Shown here: one piece after another, positions 53,948-64,000 of the stretch
Layout of the letters: each line of letters starts with the position of its first letter
Numbering within the stretch: the first letter of the stretch is position 1
Origin: Buddleja alternifolia
Lineage: Eukaryota; Streptophyta; Magnoliopsida; Lamiales; Scrophulariaceae
Assembly (NCBI GenBank): GCA_019426215.1
Contig: CM033396.1
Span: 35,392,503 to 35,456,502, forward strand
Reading direction: 5' to 3'
DNA length: 64,000 nucleotides
Made by a program: the position numbers and the translations under genes
The notes under the pieces: model-generated
What the model saw: only the letters and a program-made list of their open reading frames with translations
Databases searched by the model: none
What the model was told of the DNA's origin: nothing

Positions 53948-56900
53948 ATGAGTGGAAGACCAGAATGGAAAAACCCAACATATAAATATGGATCAGCCCA
54001 GCCAAACAAATTTATAGGATCAAGACAACCCATAGGAAAAATCATGAGTGGAACCATGTTAGTAATTGAATTAGGAAGTCCACAAATGTGGCCAGAAGAA
54101 ATAAATATATGGGAATAATGTGTAGTAAGACATTGGGAAATAAATAAAAAAGCAGATATGTATATGTTTAACTTTTTAGAAACATGTTTAGGACCTACAA
54201 CATTATCTATCTGGAAAATTAAGAAGAAAAAAGATCCTAATAGAATTAATGAAATAAAGGCCTTAGGAAATAATCTTTATAATTTTACTAGTTTTATTAG
54301 AACGTTAATAATAGGAATAGATCCAGGAAGAGAAAATACATTCATACAAGATATGGCACTTAGAAACCTAGAACAACTCACTATAACCGATATGAAATAT
54401 ATTATACCTTTTAGTCAAGACTTTACAAGGTTAATAGGAGAAGCTAATAAAGCATTTGATGAAGAATTACGTAATAGATATTTTACGAAATTACCACAAG
54501 ATTTAGGAAAAAGAATACATGAAGAATGGATAAAAACCAATGGTAATCTTACAGGATTAGGTATAGGACCTAGAGTACAATATATTTTCTTTAAATTTCG
54601 GGGAATGGTGTAAAGAAGAATTTATTAGAGAACAGATTAAAAAACAATCTTATGAGTTTTGTAGAAAAGCTATATACACCCCACAACAATATGGACAGAA
54701 GAATTACTTTAAGCCAAAACGCAAAATATTAAGGAAATCAAATAAACCAAAATCTAGCTTTAGACAATATAGGCAAGGAAGAAAGCCCCCTAATTATGTT
54801 AAAAAGCCATCAACAAGGAAATGCATGTGTTATATTTGTGGAGATCCTAAACATTTAGCTAATAGATATTCGAAAAGACAATTTAATATGGAAATGACAG
54901 CTATAGCAGAACAATTAGATGAAAATGTAGTAAGTATAGATGGTAATGAAAGTGATAATGAAAGCATATTTAGTATAGTAAGTGAAGAAGGACTAAAAAT
55001 TCCAAATATAATAGAATACACTTATATGAATAATTCATGTGAACATAAATATATAAATGGAAAAGGAACTATGAGTATAGCTTGTAGTATTTGTAGATTA
55101 TATCCTGATATGCATTTAAGATATCAATGCAATATATGTTTTGACGAAATTTGTTTTATTTGTGCTAAAGACGCATACAATATAGAAACAGATGTATCTC
55201 CTAAACCTAGTAAAAAACTAGAGACAATAGAAATTCTAAGTCATAAATTAGAAAATTTAGACTTAACAATACAAATATTAGAATTAAAACTAAAAAATGA
55301 TGAAAACATAAGTGGTAATCAAAATAAAGGAAAGGGTGTAGTTATAGAAGAAATTGATGAACATAACCAACAATTAGAAGAAACCCATTTACAAAATACA
55401 ACATATGAACCTCAAATAAGAGTACCTTATACTAGTAGTTTAATACTTTTAGACTGTCGAATATGGTGTAATCAAGAAAAATATATTGAAACTAAAGCCA
55501 TTTTAGATACATGAAGTACAAAAAGTATGCTTAGTTCTAGTCTTGTACCAAAACAATTTGAAACACAATTAAATTATACTGTTACTAGTAGAACTACAGA
55601 AAATAGATTAATGAGAATAACAAAGGAGTTAATTAACATAGGAATACAATTTAAAGATTTTTCAGGAAATTATAGTAGCAAATATACCTCAGGACAAGTA
55701 CTTGTAGCACCAGATAACATAAAAAGTCAAGAATTCCTTTTAGGGTTAAACTTTATTTATGCATTAAATGGAAGGGTATTAGTAGGAAAAAATTATATTA
55801 CTATTAGTAAGCATAATTATACTTTTCCAACTAATAGATACATTAAACAATCAGAGTTGACTGCGAAACGTGGTGGACATGGTAAAAATGATTTAGATTT
55901 TTTCAAAGAATTAGAACAAAATAATATAGAATCTGAAACCATAGACATCTTATTAGATGAAGAAATTAGAGATATAGGAAAGGGATTAGAAGTTTTAAAC
56001 CGAGAAAATGAAAGAATTCTGCATAAATTAGAAATGTTAGGATTTATAGGAGATGATTTGGACAAAAACAAAGTAAAATATACTTTTAAACTAAAAATCT
56101 TAAACCCCGATATAGTAATAAGAACAACAGCTATAGAATATACTCCTGAAAATATAAAAGAATTCAAAACACAAATAAAAGAAATGTTAGAAATCGGTAT
56201 TATAAGAAGAAGTGATAGTCCACATAGATCGGCAACTTTTATCGTAAGAAATAATGCAAAAATAAAAAGAGGAAAACCTAAAATAGTCTATAATTATAAA
56301 AGACTTAATGATAATACAGAAGATGATGCTTATAGAATACCTAATAAAGATGAGTTAATTAATCTTATACAAAATAAAAAGATATTTTCAAAACTTGATC
56401 TAAAAAGTGGTTATAATCAAATTAAAATGGTAGAAGAAGATAAAAAGTGGACAGCATTCAGCTGTAGTGAAGGACATTTCGAGTGGAATGTTCTATCCTT
56501 TGGTCTAAAAAATGCTACATCAATATTTCAAAGATTTATGGATAGTATATTTAAATATTTAGATTTCTGTTTAGTATAAATAGATGACATTTTAGTAGCC
56601 TCTGAAAATATTAAACAACATCAAGATCATTTAAAACAAGTGTTTAATTTAATAGAAGAAAATGAGACAGTAGTGTCTAAAAAGAAAATGGAACTTTTTA
56701 AAAGAAAAATAAGCTTTTTAGGCTTGGAAATAGGAAATGGACAAATTAAATTACAACCTCATATAGCTCAAAAGATTTTAGATTTTCCCGATAAACTAGA
56801 AAACTTAAAACAAATACAAGCATTTCTAGGAATATTGAATTACTCTAGAAAATTCATTCCTAAACTGAGCAAATTAGTCAGACCTTTATATAAGAAAATC

Positions 56901-57491
56901 GGGAAATTAGGCCAAAGATACTTTAATCAGGAAGATATTAATCTAGTTAGAAAAATTAAAGAAATAGTTAAAGATTTAAAACCTTTAGAATTACCCTTAA
57001 GTACTGATTATGTCATAATAGAAGTAGATAGCTCTATAGAAGGATGGGGAGCAATATTAAAATGTAAACCTAATAAATTTTCTCCAAAAAGTGAAGAAAA
57101 AATATGAGCTTATTCTAGTGGTAACTTTAATAAAACAGAAAGTAATTGGACCAGTCTAGATTATGAAATAGCAGGAATAGTTAAAGCGATAGACCATTTT
57201 AGACTATATTTGAATAAACCTTTTACTATTAAAACAGATTGTGAAGCTGTGGTTAGATTCATAAAAAATGAAAATTCTAGAAAACAAAATAATAAAAGAT
57301 GGCTAAATTTTAGAAAAGCAATAGAAGGTAATGGATATAAAGTAGAATTTGAACATATTAAAGGATCAAATAATAACGTAGCAGATTTATTAAGCAGACA
57401 ATTAACTTTAATTTTGGGTAACAGATCATGGCTTCCAATGACCAAGACAACCAACAAACAAGACCTCCCTCTGCAGCTTACAACCAAATAG
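53948..57491 (+). pseudogene. Pararetroviral polyprotein (capsid, protease, RT, RNase H), broken
   Basis: A capsid-like region (53948-54612) is interrupted by a stop near 54119 and frameshifts at 54613-54800. A CCHC knuckle follows at about 54828-54870, whose last cysteine is replaced by tyrosine. A second array at 55083-55170 has the spacing CX2CX11CX2CX4CX2C. The protease region carries a TGA directly after the active-site Asp-Thr (55512-55514). The reverse transcriptase (about 56180-56700) has the block FSKLDLKSGYNQIKM, but a stop (56577-56579) replaces the tyrosine of its catalytic box. RNase H (about 57010-57400) is preceded by another stop at 57105-57107. The losses sit in catalytic positions, so no active enzyme can be made. 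Confidence 0.85.
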
Positions 57492-59041
57492 TCCGATGAC
57501 CAGCTTTCAAGCTAGCCTAACTTTCAACAAATTAGCCAGAATAGACCAGCTTTCACAATAGAAACTCGGTTTTTCAATCCAGCTACACAAAGCGTTTTTC
57601 CTAGACCAGCTTTAAAATCTTTGGGAAAATAGGACTTCCAGTTAGACATAATTTCAAGCCTCCGAGAGATACGCCTTATATAACTGAAGAACAAAGTATT
57701 CTACTCAATGCTCTATGGGAAGCTCATACTTCATCCAGCAAATTAGCAGCATTAAATGCCCTCTGCTATTACTTTGAGAAAGAAAATAAAAATTTTCCAG
57801 TAAAAGATGCAACAGTTTATCTCGTTATTAGAGGAGAGCCAGTTGGAATCTTTGAAGATTATCAAAAGGCACTAGAAAGCATTCAAAAAGTTTCAAATGA
57901 TTATATGGTACCCTTTAAGCAATTCTACGAAGCAATAGCAGCAGCAAGTAGATTACTAGGCCCAAATTTTACATTCAGCCCAATGCTGAAAATGCAAAAC
58001 CCAAGAATTTATCATCAGAAAAGCAGCCTATAAGCCCAGACGTTGATCAACTAGAAGAAGATCTTGACATCGTAACAAAGAAATTCTCCAACTTAAACAA
58101 ATTATACCATGACCTTTTAATTCAACATGAAAACTTTCAAGAATATGTTTTAAAGCCTAATCAAAGAGCTGTACCAAAAGAAATATACCAAAAAACCCTA
58201 CAATATCTATCAGTCAGAACTTTTCATTTCCCTACTCAAACAATTTCATCCCTACCTGAAGGATTACAGAATATTATTTGGCAAAAAGCAGAAGAAGCGT
58301 TCTATAGAAAGATGTTAAAAGTAGCTCAATTAATTGTAACCGCTAAAATAGACGGAATTCTGCCTTCCACTACCCTTTTACAATGGAAAGGAGAGCCTAT
58401 CAGGCAGCAAGAAACCCTAAAATTTTATATTGCAAGGTATATTTCATGGCCAAATATTCAGATCGACATGTCAATTTTTCAAGAAGGTTGGATCGAAGAC
58501 AATTTCATCACTATCGCACAGCTTCTAGACTTTGGTTTTGTATCAAAACTATATGTTACTGATTCAGATCAAGTTAAAAAAATTAGGAAGACATCAAACA
58601 GATGCAGTAAGCCTTCAGCTTAGTAGAGGAATAGATATTCTACGAATTGAAGTCACATCCATACCACCCATTTGGATGAAAGCAAACATTCAATTGGGAC
58701 ATACATTTTATTGGATACATGAAGCTTATGAAAAAAGTTTATCATTACCATCAGTAGCATTCTGGTTAGTACACGACGCCACCATTTCAGACATAGCAGA
58801 GATGAAACTAGCTGTTGAAACTCGTAGAAAAGATCAGTAAAGATATATGATAAATACAGATTTAGCTACAAGATTTCAACTTTTGTTTCAAGAACGCCAT
58901 CATAGTATTTTCATCCCAGCTAATGATCGAGTTTATCATCGAATATGGTTTCAAGGAACTAAAGCATTAACAAGTGTAGAATGTCCTCCAACATATGTAC
59001 CAAACTTTGGAGCATCAAGCTCAGGAATAGGAAGTCCATAA
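57428..59041 (+). pseudogene. Second pararetroviral ORF, possibly transactivator-like, broken
   Basis: An ATG at 57428 overlaps the 3' end of the RNase H frame. The frame stops at 57499 and continues in shifted or interrupted frames to about 59041. The middle (57814-57960) reads TVYLVIRGEPVGIF followed by a helix-rich Ala segment. This recalls the RNase-H-like N-terminal motif of the caulimovirus transactivator (viroplasmin), but the resemblance is short. The 3' half (58312-58840) has longer open stretches with no recognised domain. The alternative is the function-unknown ORF2 of florendoviruses. Breaks: stops at 57499, 57629 and about 58031, and a frameshift near 58580. Confidence 0.55.
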
Positions 59042-59149
59042 TCCTGCTAAAGCATTAAAGGCAGCAAATTTTCAACGAAGCATCAGTATAAGAGCAATAA
59101 TGCAGCTACAAGACAAAAATCATTAATTTCAAAGGACAACTCATCCAGA

Positions 59150-59420
59150 CAGCTTTCAAAAATTCAGCAGCTTTTTACTGTTTACTTTAATTTATTTTGG
59201 CCGCATGTGGCATTATTGGTATTTACTGTTTATATAATAATGGCAGCACTGTAGCTTTACCAGCTACCTGCTACGAATATTTAAGTTTGTTGTAATGTTT
59301 TTTAATTCTGAGGCCTATACAAGGACCTCCCCACTCAGTTGTAAAACTTGCCCCTTGAACATTTTCTAACCCACACTTCTTGGTTGCTAGAGAATCTCTC
59401 CTCCTTTCTTGTAATAAAAT
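59150..59420 (+). promoter_or_regulatory. Pararetroviral promoter and polyadenylation signal
   Basis: A TATA box tatataata at 59231-59239 lies downstream of ORF2 with the start site expected near 59265. An AATAAA at 59413-59418 follows about 150 bp later. In caulimovirids the poly(A) signal sits just downstream of the start site and is bypassed on the first pass, so the spacing fits. The long AT-rich leader with short open frames follows to about 59800. Confidence 0.6.
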
Positions 59421-59799
59421 ATCTACTTTGTGTGCAAAATTTTCTTGTAAGTTTTTATGCTTTACTAATATGCATAGCGAGTAGTTTACCCCTAGGGACG
59501 GGATGCCCCTATTATTTAAAAATGTTATAACTCTCTCATGGTCAAAAAATACAAAAACATTAAAAAATCGAAAATCCAAAAACATTAAAAATGCTCGAAA
59601 ACCAAATAAAAAATATAAAATAATAATGAACAGTAGTAACATTCTACCCTTTCATCGTCTCAAAAATATGTTTTCGCTGTACAAATTTTCGATTTTAATA
59701 ATCTCTGATACTGCTTTGGTAAGATTTTGTCTACCGTCTCGGTGTTACTGGTCGGGAGACAAAATGTGTTGGATAATTCCCCCCAATGTTCAAGCAAAA

Positions 59800-59811
59800 T
59801 GGTATAAGAGC
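59800..59811 (+). other. tRNA-Met primer-binding site of the pararetrovirus
   Basis: tggtataagagc matches the canonical 12-base site complementary to initiator tRNA-Met (tggtatcagagc) at 11 of 12 positions and lies in the leader downstream of the promoter. In a circular caulimovirid genome this site marks position 1. The next coding region (movement protein) would follow, but the insertion ends near here. Confidence 0.8.
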
Positions 59812-61516
59812 TTGAGTATTCTGAGTATGGTCTGTAGTCGCAGTTTAATCTGATCTTCCATATCAGAAATGTAGTCTCGGGCTATTTATCCTAACGGTGT
59901 TTCTAAGTTTAAATTATTAAATAAGTTAAGACTATATTTTAAAATTCAAAAGGGTAAGATAGGTACTTTACTCCAGATCCAACATAAGTTTTCGTTAATG
60001 AAGCAATCGGATTTACGAAGCAACCCTCTTACATGAGAATTTTGGAATAGAATGCTTAACTCGTTAAATAATAAAAGTTTGGTAACACTGTTCTTTTTAT
60101 GTATTTATGCCACTTTTATAAAAAAAATTAAAAACTATGAGGACCAATTTGTAATATCTTTAGAAAAGATTGGATCAATGGGCAATTAAAAAAAGTGGGC
60201 TGGAGCTATACTCTATGTCACCAAGAATGACTCGCAGTTAAAGGCATATTAAAAAGTACCCTACCTATAATGCGTAATAGTTTGATAGCTAATACTTTTT
60301 TAATGGCTATGGTGTTGTCTTGTGAATGGCTGTATAGTTTTGATAATATCATTGTGCTTTTGCACTGGGTAATTCTATGGTGGCTCTCGATCCATTTTTT
60401 ACCATATAAATATTTGGGATGAGGTGGTTTATATAGGATAGATGGTTGTGAAAATCATCCCACTTATTTTGAATGTGTGGCGTAGAAATTTCCCTCAAAT
60501 GGACATTGATATTCTTCGTATTGGAATCTACATTAATTAAAAGCAAAGGAAAAGTCCATTGCAGAATAAATTAAGATTTCTCAAAGAAGAGTTACTAAGA
60601 AATAAAAGATGACAATATGGACAACAATTTGGTATGATAAAAATAACAACGTGCATAATAACATCTCAACATGGTTGTTAATGAAAAAGAAAAATATGAA
60701 AAGGTTTTTTGATAACATATATAAATATATAATATATACATTATATTTATGATTCTCTTATATAAAATTTTATATTTGTTGATTAATGAATGGTAATTAT
60801 GATAACATCATCTTATTTTTTATTTTAATCAACGAATTAATCATGAATTTTGCATATGAGAAAATTTAGTATTATTATAAATAACATATAAAATATTATT
60901 TGGCAATAATTAAAATGTACAATCAAAGTAATCATATACTGTAGACTGCAAGCACAGATAGATACTAATCATATGTTTCATAGTCTTGAAATTTCTATTT
61001 AATCTTTGGGATCAATAATTTAATAAATTTATATATAAATATGAATGCTAAGCGATATAAGATTTCTCTAAAATATTTTTATAAAAGACAGAGACATTCA
61101 TGCGCAATACATGTGCATCTTACTGGTAGTTAAAAAGATCTTGGTTCCATTATTTTGATATGACATATTATCCTCAACGAAAATTTTGCTCACTGTCAAA
61201 ATTAATTAGAGTCTGTTTGACACGTTTTTGTTTTCGAAGTTCTGCAAAATAGTTTTGTAGAACAGTTATGTAGAACACTTTTTGAAGAATAAAATTTGTT
61301 GAAAACCTGTTTGTCCCACTATTTTTATGTTCTCACACTATGTGTGTTTTTCTTTAAAACAGTCACTTCACTCATCTCATCTTTCCTTTTTCTATTCAAG
61401 CCTTACGATTTTTTAAAAATATTTGTTAATATTTTCATCTCTTATTAGGTTTATATTTATACAAAAACCTCATTTGCTATTTTTTTTCACATGTATTACA
61501 TTGCGGATTAGCTAAC

Positions 61517-61690
61517 TCGGGACGGAGCCGGGGGCTAGTGGGGGGCACCCACCTCCCTCAACTTTGAAAAACTAAATTTTTATCTACACATTTTAAAATT
61601 TTAACCCTCCCCCAAATCTAAAAAAAATTCAATTTGCCCGTTTTATTTTACATTCGCCCCCAAACTTATATTCCTGACTCTTTTTTTTTA
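61517..61690 (+). repeat. Degenerate hAT-like terminus
   Basis: cgggacggagccgggggct followed by G and C runs resembles the CAGGGACGGATCCAG terminus of the intact element at 8081-9224. There is no matching second end or target duplication nearby. Confidence 0.4.
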
Positions 61691-62106
61691 GTTAATATAA
61701 CATAATTGACTTGAATTCAAAATGGCATTCATCCATACAACAGATGTAATCATGACATATTCTTCTGGCTTTGGATCTATAATTAAAATACATTATTTTT
61801 GTCTAGATTAGTTGATTAAAGATGGTAGGTGTGAACTGTGAAGGTATAATTAAAGCCGAATTTGTGCGATGTTACGGATGTTCACCGTTAACAATTACTT
61901 TCACATTCTGCCTTTTCTTTTGGTGAGATGAATTAATTATTCCTCTAAGAGGTATATGTGTCTGCAAGCCCTTCAATCCCATTTTGCGTAACTTCAAGAA
62001 ACACTTTACTCAAAGTCTATCACAAAACACATGTGCTAAAGGGCAAAGTTAAATCATTAATTAATCCAAGTCTCTTCTAATTAATCATATCAGCTGTTTT
62101 ACTTTT

Positions 62107-62240
62107 CAAATGGTTTAACGGTTAAGCCTCCACTTTTTCATGCAGCGTCACGAGCTACTTCGAATTCTATTGAAGATGTAGATTTCGGTATACCATATTA
62201 GTATTGTTTAGTCTTGGATTACCGCGCTTAGTTCAATATA
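62107..62240 (+). repeat. Possible tRNA-derived SINE remnant
   Basis: An A-box-like tggtttaacggttaag (about 62110) and a weak B-box-like acttcgaattct (about 62158) are at tRNA-like spacing, followed by a body ending near ggattaccgcgc. The B box departs from consensus, so support is weak. Confidence 0.3.
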
Positions 62241-64000
62241 AGTTATGACATAATTCATATTGTGTTAATGAGACTATATATGTTGACAAATTTGTGCTAT
62301 ATTCTCACACCGAGTAAGTTTTGATGAAAGAAACGTACTTTATTGATTGAATTCCCTTTATAAATGGATATGTTATTTTATTTTTGTTCGACCTAGTCTC
62401 TTTCCTAGACATAAGATAAGGAGTAACAAGTTTTTCAAGTCACTCAATAGGTTGTTCTGTGAGAAGATGTAAGGTATAAATTCATTAAGATTGTTAATCA
62501 TGGTATAAGCGTGATGACACATTTTACCTATATATGATGATTTTCAAATTCAGACTTTTTTTCTTTATATTATTATTCTAAATTATATATACGAAGGGAT
62601 TACATAGAAAGTAAGTTTTGAACTGAACGCATCTCCCACTTAGTACGAGTTGTTGTCGCTCTTAATGATTGATTTAACATCGAATTTCTTATATTGACAC
62701 AACAACCCAGGGTAGACCATAACCATACTGCAATGACCAATATATTGATTAAGTTTAGTTTCAATTTATTTTCGAGCTTGAAATTGTGTATGCACTTGAA
62801 TTGATTGGTAAATGAATTGAGATTGATCGAGTCAAAAACATGAGTCTAAGTCAAGCAACACAATTCGACATATATTTACATAAACATTAAGTTTTGCAAC
62901 TAGTTCAGTTGAACTTTGGGGTCATCTTCGAGTTTTGCAATAAAAAAAATGTTCATACTCAAAACAAATAATGTTTAATGAATTATACTAAAAATAAAAA
63001 TTGATACTCAATTTCGAGTTTTTAATTATTATTTTTCGTCTCAACTCTTGAATTCGGTTGTACTTGATCTTTTATTCCTTAATAGTCTCTAATTAATTTA
63101 ATTATTTGGTACGTATATGATCAATCTTATATGTGTCATCATATTTTTTTATTAATTTAATGGATAATGATGCAGGTAAAATTTGCATCATACATCTTTA
63201 AGGTCCACTTCATAATTTTTCAGTGAATTTTCTAAACCTGCAAAAGAATATATCGTTAGAAGGCACGCCGAGAATTTTTCCGACATTGGCCCTCCGACGC
63301 TCAAGTCAGTAAAATGTAGAGAAATATTCATTAATGTTAAATTTCCAAGTCCCCTTCTTCCATCCTTCCAGAAGAGTATTTATACTTGTCAATATTAGGG
63401 TACATAGAACCCCAAAATTTTATTGGGCTTGAACCATAATTTAGCCCATCCAAATAATTAATTATGTAAGTCAATGTCCCATTAAGCATTTTTTTTACCT
63501 ACATCAGATAATATACAAGTTTCATATTCCGTGCATGTAATTATCCATATATAATCAAAAAGCGCAATGTCCCCTAAAAAACAATCCGGTGTTTGGAAAT
63601 CAAAACTATCCTTGTTGTAAGTTGCAAGTGTGAATCAATAAAGTCTATAAAGTTATAGAAAAATGTTATGTAACACTGTTTTTATAAACCCAAAATGAAT
63701 AAGAACACAATAAACTATTTGAGGAACGCTCTCGAACCAGCCAGCAAGGCAGCAATTCCTTCAAAAGTCAGAAACACTATTTTATACATAGTTACTTTTT
63801 AGTATTATATAATGTTATATTGTATAAACGTTAATCACATTTTAATTAACTAGCTTGTCACAAGACAAGGTTAGATCATGGTTCGCCATAACGGTCGCGG
63901 TGGTTGTTGTGGAGGCCACCATTCCAGTTCTATGACAATGTTGCGGAACGGTTGCGGACGTTCAACAATTTTTTAGCTTAAATTGCTCAAAAATTATTAA

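Larger units (their letters stand above)
53880..59870 (+). mobile_element. Endogenous pararetrovirus (Caulimoviridae-like) insertion
   Basis: The order is capsid-like region, zinc fingers, aspartic protease, reverse transcriptase, RNase H, a second ORF, a promoter, a long leader and a tRNA-Met primer site. This is the arrangement of a plant pararetrovirus genome linearised by integration; there is no integrase and there are no LTRs. The badnavirus-type second cysteine array in ORF1, together with a separate downstream ORF, fits an endogenous lineage such as the florendoviruses, but the genus is not certain. The movement-protein region expected upstream of the capsid is absent. Multiple stops and frameshifts make it non-functional. 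Confidence 0.85.
59871..64000. other. AT-rich region with small repeat fragments, no gene seen
   Basis: No coding region or structured RNA was recognised. Visible fragments are a degenerate hAT-like terminus at about 61517-61690 and a possible SINE at 62107-62240. A stretch at 63270-63390 (ccctccgacgctcaagtcag, then a TATA-like gtatttatac) resembles the start-site part of a plant LTR. A GC-rich inverted-word segment at 63895-63985 (gcggtggttgttgtgg ... gcggaacggttgcggac) is cut by the window edge and is probably the end of a transposon. Confidence 0.45.

Overview
The window is nuclear DNA from a eudicot plant. The evidence is AT-rich sequence, plant-type introns, chloroplast-targeted and cytosolic housekeeping enzymes, an F-box/LRR family typical of plants, and plant transposons (CACTA, Mutator-like, hAT-like, Ty1/copia, tRNA-derived SINEs) together with an endogenous caulimovirus-like (pararetroviral) insertion. 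The protein style suggests an asterid, perhaps Lamiales, but I cannot fix the species by eye. It is a gene-poor, transposon-rich region.

Layout: 77-1559 is a non-autonomous hAT-like element. 2493-3896 is an F-box/LRR gene (minus) with a probable 5'UTR intron. 5207-10025 is a Mutator-like element with long terminal inverted repeats and a decayed transposase, with a hAT-like element (8081-9224) nested in the transposase intron. 11437-15225 is an intronless 5-oxoprolinase gene (minus). A small remnant of the last exon of an isopropylmalate dehydrogenase gene lies just beyond its 3' end (11080-11194). 16084-19093 holds several foldback elements. 19435-24603 is an 11-exon 3-isopropylmalate dehydrogenase gene (minus, 405 aa). 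It has a solo-LTR-like insertion in intron 6 and a hAT-like element with a perfect 8-bp target duplication only 69 bp upstream of its ATG. Two tRNA-derived SINEs follow.

27586-39157 is an 11.6-kb CACTA (En/Spm) element with matching termini, subterminal repeats and a 3-bp TTA target duplication. It carries a tnp2-type transposase gene and a tnpA/Transposase_24-type gene, each complete apart from one apparent single-base frameshift. It also carries an apparently intact three-exon F-box/LRR gene (469 aa) unrelated to transposition. This cargo gene is the most interesting feature of the window. 42849-53463 is a nest of copia-related sequence: a probable LTR, then a broken Ty1/copia gag-pol split by two solo LTRs (1779 and 2167 bp), each with a perfect 5-bp target duplication.

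53880-59870 is a decayed endogenous pararetrovirus with capsid, zinc-finger, protease, reverse transcriptase, RNase H, a second ORF, promoter and tRNA-Met primer site. It has stop codons in or next to catalytic motifs. 59870-64000 contains only AT-rich sequence and small repeat fragments.

The host genes do not form a pathway. 5-Oxoprolinase acts in glutathione/5-oxoproline turnover, isopropylmalate dehydrogenase in leucine synthesis, and F-box/LRR proteins are substrate adaptors of SCF ubiquitin ligases. Exon boundaries were placed by hand from splice consensus, reading-frame continuity and family conservation.
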